From Dichomitus squalens LYAD-421 SS1 (Eukaryota > Basidiomycota > Agaricomycetes > Polyporales > Polyporaceae), in the NCBI RefSeq assembly GCF_000275845.1, contig NW_006766966.1, positions 2,942 through 14,132 on the forward strand: a DNA stretch of 11,191 nucleotides. The letters are read 5' to 3'. This document shows positions 8,431 to 11,191 of this stretch, piece after piece. The position numbers were made by a program, and so were the translations under genes. A model generated the notes under the pieces. It was not told the origin of the DNA, made no database searches, and was given only the letters and a program-made list of their open reading frames with translations. Positions within the stretch are counted from its first letter, which is position 1, and each line of letters starts with the position of its first letter.

Positions 8431-9474
8431 CCGTGGAGGTGCACACACAGCGTCGCGAGCAGCATCCCCGGCCTAAGCCTACGAGGGATTTTTCTGAAGT
8501 GTATGTGCCATGTATCAGAACCTAGCGCGAATGCAGTTTTCACGATGTGCGCTGCCCGTTCGCACAGGAGCCGACAGCACAAGATGAGGGAGATACTAGG
8601 CAGAGTCACAATGAACGGTCTCACTCTGCTTCAGGAATCAGAATTTCGAGCTTGAGCCAATCAGGCAAAAGAGCTCTTCGACTCCTTTTCGATACACCTG
8701 GCTGCTGTTTCGTTTCCAATAGAATAGGTGCTCACTATGGGCTGATGCTCAACGACACCTTCAGTATCTCCTTCCTCCAAGCATGCAAAGGCGATCTTCA
8801 CCAGTTCCACAGGGCGAAACGGCAAGGTGCAGAGGCAGTGGCGACCCCTACGTGCAGCTCCCAGCCAGTGCAAGACGCACGAAGTTGCCTTGAGGGGACA
8901 GAACGCTCACCAAAACCGTTGACATACTAACAATGACATCCTGATCAGCGTCGGAGCACATAAGGGGAATTCAAGGGGAGGAGCCGAGGGGAAAAGACGG
9001 TGGAGGAGCTGCATCGTGAACCGGATGATGTCCCGCATCAGGAAAGACGAATATCTCACTAGGCCCTCCCGGAGCTCTCGAGGACTGCGAGACACACCAC
9101 ACGCTCTCGAGGAACTGCGAGACCTCTCAAGCCCTTGCGTCCATCAGCAAAAGTGTAAAAACGTCGTCCGGGATTGTACTAGGTGGCGCCTGAAGCACCG
9201 ATTAGGGCGCGAGACGGCACGAGCACCCGACATGGGAGCCAAGGGGGCCTGTCCGTACAACACTCACAATACCGGGCAAGAATTGTGACAAGATTGCACG
9301 ATGGCGCGATATAAGGTCAGGTTTCCATGATCTCACGCGTCCGCACAACAATGTGTGGTACTCATGAGCAGATCCTGAAACTTGACGAGTCAGGTCGCAG
9401 TGTACGACGTAGTTCATTCACTTCCTGGTGAGTGAGCGGACAATTCTTCCAAGATGCGTTGTATTAGCTAGCAA
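8431..9474. other. Region without a supported gene
   Basis: I see no intact gene. A short minus-strand frame at 8661-8873 is protein-like in part but unassigned. Positions 9074-9123 hold two near-identical 20-21 bp direct repeats (GCTCTCGAGGA-CTGCGAGAC), 29 bp apart. The lower part may be the eroded 3' end of the RING remnant that follows. Confidence 0.35.
9074..9123. repeat. Two-copy direct repeat of 20-21 bp
   Basis: GCTCTCGAGGACTGCGAGAC at 9074-9093 recurs at 9103-9123 with one extra A. The 29-bp period is not a multiple of three. Confidence 0.7.
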
Positions 9475-9863
9475 TGAAGTCTACACGAACCAGCTCAAGC
9501 TCATCCTCGTCCATAGGGGTCCGCAACCACACTTGACAAACCTCTCCATGCAGATCGCGCACTCCATCTGCTGGTCTGCCTATGCCAGCGTTGAAAGTTG
9601 ACGCGAAGTCAACGGGGCATCTGGTCCTTGTTCAAGGCCGGGCGAGCCCTCGACATTACTAACGTCTATGGGAACGAGCAGAGGCTCGTGTTTCTTGTGG
9701 CTAGTGCCAGTCCATGTCCATGATAGGAACTTGTGCACGATGCGCTCCAGAGCTCGATCGCGTTGTGCAGCGCGAGCGGCTCGTACACGGTGGATGAGAA
9801 GCGTGAGCAAAGTGAGCAGCGAAGGAATTAGGAGTTCAAGTGTGAAGGTGACTATGGGGCTGC
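9475..9863 (-). pseudogene. Remnant of a membrane-anchored RING-finger E3 ligase gene
   Basis: Intact relatives place a single transmembrane helix before a cytosolic RING-H2 domain that recruits E2 enzymes for ubiquitination, usually on endomembranes. On the minus strand a CGCAG acceptor-like site (near 9863) precedes a hydrophobic helix at 9854-9793 (VTFTLELLIPSLLTLLTLLI), then a basic stop-transfer stretch HRVRAARAAQRDRALERIV, then KFLSWTWTG, an order I associate with mushroom RING proteins. In the same frame, after an in-frame TAG at 9582-9580, comes MECAICMERFVK: the start of a RING (C-x2-C at 9561-9559 and 9552-9550). After that the frame gives CGCGPLW and a stop, with no His/Cys ligand series, so the domain is destroyed by further changes. 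The frame is open from about 10110 to 9583 but has no ATG. An in-frame 15-bp duplication (LYARILYAR) lies upstream. With one stop, no start and a broken RING, this is a pseudogene. Confidence 0.6.
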
Positions 9864-10110
9864 GAATTCGGGTAAGTGTGTCAGGACCGAATGGACACTT
9901 GCGCGCATATAGTATCCGCGCATATAGGACCTCACGAATACCATTCCCATGCAGAATTTTGAGTACTAATGAGTAGGAAAGGTCATCAAGCCGTTGTGCG
10001 TATTGGTAGACGTTGCGATCATAGCGGAGAGCTGGACGTTTCCCAATACTTAATGTATATGCGGCGGCGATGGTGACGTCCGACGAATCCCCTGCGGAGC
10101 CAGAGCTATA
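9864..10110 (-). pseudogene. Open frame upstream of the RING remnant, possibly its earlier exon
   Basis: The minus-strand frame of the RING remnant continues upstream without a stop to a TGA at 10113-10111. It reads protein-like in KRPALRYDRNVYQYAQRLDD, then passes through the LYARILYAR duplication. It has no ATG. Part may be intron, since a GTGAGG donor-like site at about 9935 and the CGCAG near 9863 bracket it, but the phases do not join cleanly. Confidence 0.3.
9902..9927. repeat. Short direct duplication CGCGCATATAG
   Basis: The 11-bp word occurs at 9902-9912 and 9917-9927, a 15-bp period. Read on the minus strand it is in frame with the RING remnant and repeats Leu-Tyr-Ala-Arg. Confidence 0.7.
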
Positions 10111-10197
10111 TCAACAGGAGAAAGAGATCAGAACGGTAGTCAACGCACTTTGGCTGAACATGTGCAGTAGTGCATCCGTACATCAGCAAAATGTCAT

Positions 10198-10394
10198 GGT
10201 CTTGAATGTGGTCTTGGGGTACTTGGCCAAGTACTCCAAGACCACCAAGTACTCCAAGTACATCAAGACCAATGGACTTGGTCAAGACCGTTGGTCTTGG
10301 CCAAGCCGGGTGGGTGGTCTTGGCCAAGACCATTGGTCTTGACCAAGACCACCAAGACCATTCCAAGACCAGAATCAAGACCAGAGCCAAGTAC
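10198..10394. repeat. Left palindromic array of CCAAGACC / GGTCTTGG
   Basis: The short words CCAAGACC, CCAAGTAC and their complements fill this stretch. Three near-perfect palindromes stand out: 10208-10245 (19-bp arms, no loop, one mismatch), 10277-10305 (13-bp arms, 3-base loop, one mismatch) and 10313-10353 (20-bp arms, 1-base loop, one mismatch). All could extrude as hairpins. Frames crossing it are by-products. Confidence 0.85.
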
Positions 10395-10513
10395 ATGCTA
10401 GAAGCTCATGCTATAAAAGACTATAGCTCAGTTTTTAGTTGGATCATATCAGACATAGTTAGTCTCTAGCATGGTGATGTACAGCAACACAATGACTAGC
10501 GGATATGCGAAGG

Positions 10514-10521
10514 AAAAAAAA
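10514..10521 (-). terminator. Oligo-T Pol III terminator-like run
   Basis: Eight A on the + strand, so eight T on the minus strand, lie immediately after the tRNA-like 3' end. Four or more T normally stop RNA polymerase III. Confidence 0.5.
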
Positions 10522-10596
10522 GACACCAGCTAGGATTGAACCAGCAACCTCTAGCACTACCACATTCAACCACCATTTAGACCACTGCACCATATT
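10521..10596 (-). ncRNA. Degenerate tRNA-like sequence (tRNA pseudogene or SINE head)
   Basis: On the minus strand, TGGTCTAAATGG matches the Pol III A box and GGTTCAATCC matches the B box, at tRNA-like spacing (42 bases from start to start). The T arm is perfect: GCTGG, loop TTCAATC, CTAGC. The 3' strand TGGTGTC can pair with 5' GGTGCAG mostly through G-T wobbles, with one mismatch. The D and anticodon arms do not fold well and no anticodon can be assigned. Eight T follow directly, as a Pol III terminator. It is unlikely to be a working tRNA but could still be transcribed by Pol III. Confidence 0.5.
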
Positions 10597-10614
10597 GACT
10601 TGTAGATAGATATG

Positions 10615-10636
10615 TGCACCATAAATATATGGTGCA
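10615..10636. repeat. Perfect 9-bp inverted repeat with 4-base loop
   Basis: TGCACCATA at 10615-10623 and TATGGTGCA at 10628-10636 flank AATA. The same TGCACCATA word also occurs at 10586-10594, overlapping the 5' end of the tRNA-like sequence. Confidence 0.85.
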
Positions 10637-11000
10637 TTTTGTTGGACTTGGAAAGAATTGTCACTACTCAGTACTGCAACAATGCAGTTTCAAGGCTAGT
10701 AGTGTTACCTGCTATGAAGTTAAGGGCCACTAAACTTCTATTGATCACTACTGTACCCTGCAATAGCATATGTAGGGTTGTCATTCTAATATTGTAGTGC
10801 TATAATGGAAGTAACATAGTCTTTAAGCATTGAACACTATAGTAGGTCTCATGACCATTCTTATCTTGAACATATACACAATTATGCAGTTCATAAGATC
10901 ATTACTAGACCATATCCTTATATGATCTAGATACTCTTATATTGATTTAGACAAGTTGACCCTTAACTCTAAGTTGCTTAAGCACTTAAAGACAATAGTC

Positions 11001-11154
11001 TTCACTCTAAGACCGCGGTCTTAGAGCCAAGTCCATGGTCTTGGCTCCAAGTTCACGGTCTTAGCTCCAAGTTCACGGTCTTGGCTCCAAGTTCACGGTC
11101 TTGGCTCCAAGTTCACGGTCTTGGCTCCAAGTTCATGGTCTTGACCTCAAGACC
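11001..11154. repeat. Right array: 20-bp tandem repeat TTGGCTCCAAGTTCACGGTC
   Basis: Exact or near-exact units start at 11041, 11061, 11081, 11101 and 11121; a diverged unit starts at 11021 and 11001 and 11141 are partial matches in the same register. Embedded palindromes: a perfect 22-bp one at 11005-11026 and GGTCTTGA-CC-TCAAGACC at 11137-11154. There are no variable spacers. Confidence 0.9.
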
Positions 11155-11177
11155 ACCAAGACTGCAGACTTGAGGCT

Positions 11178-11191
11178 AAGACCATGGTCTT
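11178..11191. repeat. Perfect 14-bp palindrome at the window edge
   Basis: AAGACCATGGTCTT is self-complementary and continues the GGTCTT theme, so the repeat array probably extends beyond the window. Confidence 0.8.

Larger units (their letters stand above)
10395..10990. other. AT-rich segment between two repeat arrays
   Basis: Composition changes sharply to AT-rich compared with everything to the left. No protein gene is seen. It holds the tRNA-like sequence, a perfect hairpin at 10615-10636, and CATGCTAG/CTAGCATG inverted words near 10394-10401 and 10467-10474. Confidence 0.6.

Noticed and set aside
8661..8873. Minus-strand frame with PVELVKIAFACLEE, slightly like an F-box start
   Set aside because: Too short and without the second half of an F-box motif; similarity is within chance.
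10070..10469. Frames of 87-96 codons over the palindromic array
   Set aside because: Their Lys/Thr/Leu/Trp-rich products come from the repeat words; no independent evidence of coding.
10521..10596. A functional tRNA gene
   Set aside because: D and anticodon arms do not fold, the acceptor stem is mainly wobble pairs, and no anticodon can be read.
11001..11154. CRISPR-like repeat array
   Set aside because: Units are directly adjacent with no spacers, no cas genes are present, and the context is eukaryotic.

Overview
The window looks like nuclear DNA of a filamentous basidiomycete, probably an Agaricomycete. The basis is a typical mushroom-type F-box protein, introns of about 44-64 bp with GT donors, CTAAC/CTGAC-like branch points and AG acceptors, C/T-rich leaders, and gene remnants that read like known mushroom families. 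No taxon can be fixed from the sequence alone, and there are no bacterial operons, phage genes or CRISPR arrays.

Layout. Positions 8-937 (+) carry an intronless 309-residue reading frame of unknown function. A C/T-rich stretch with a weak LTR-like segment follows. Next comes a small multi-exon, cysteine-containing gene (copy 1, about 1805-2700, +). The only clearly intact multi-exon gene is an F-box protein on the minus strand (3334-4751, three exons, 434 residues). A second, diverged copy of the cysteine gene (about 5580-6530, +) lies on its other side. The two copies keep introns at matching places but have lost different cysteines. From about 6650 to 10110 I see only decayed genes, all on the minus strand: an unrecognised gene broken by frameshifts (7374-7656), a remnant with one textbook intron (8010-8430), and the remains of a membrane-anchored RING-finger (E3 ubiquitin ligase type) gene (about 9475-9863).

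The last kilobase differs in character. It is AT-rich and bounded by two arrays of the complementary motifs CCAAGACC and GGTCTTGG. The left array (10198-10394) folds into near-perfect palindromes. The right array (11001-11154) is a 20-bp tandem repeat. Between them is a degenerate tRNA-like sequence on the minus strand with intact internal promoter boxes, followed directly by a run of eight T. This may be a non-autonomous mobile element or the edge of a repeat island.

The genes do not form a pathway. The best reading is a dispensable, fast-decaying stretch in which an F-box gene survives, a duplicated cysteine gene has degenerated differently on each side of it, and a RING ligase gene has died. 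Nothing here proves a new functional system. The most unusual signals are the reciprocal cysteine loss and the palindrome-bounded tRNA-like segment.
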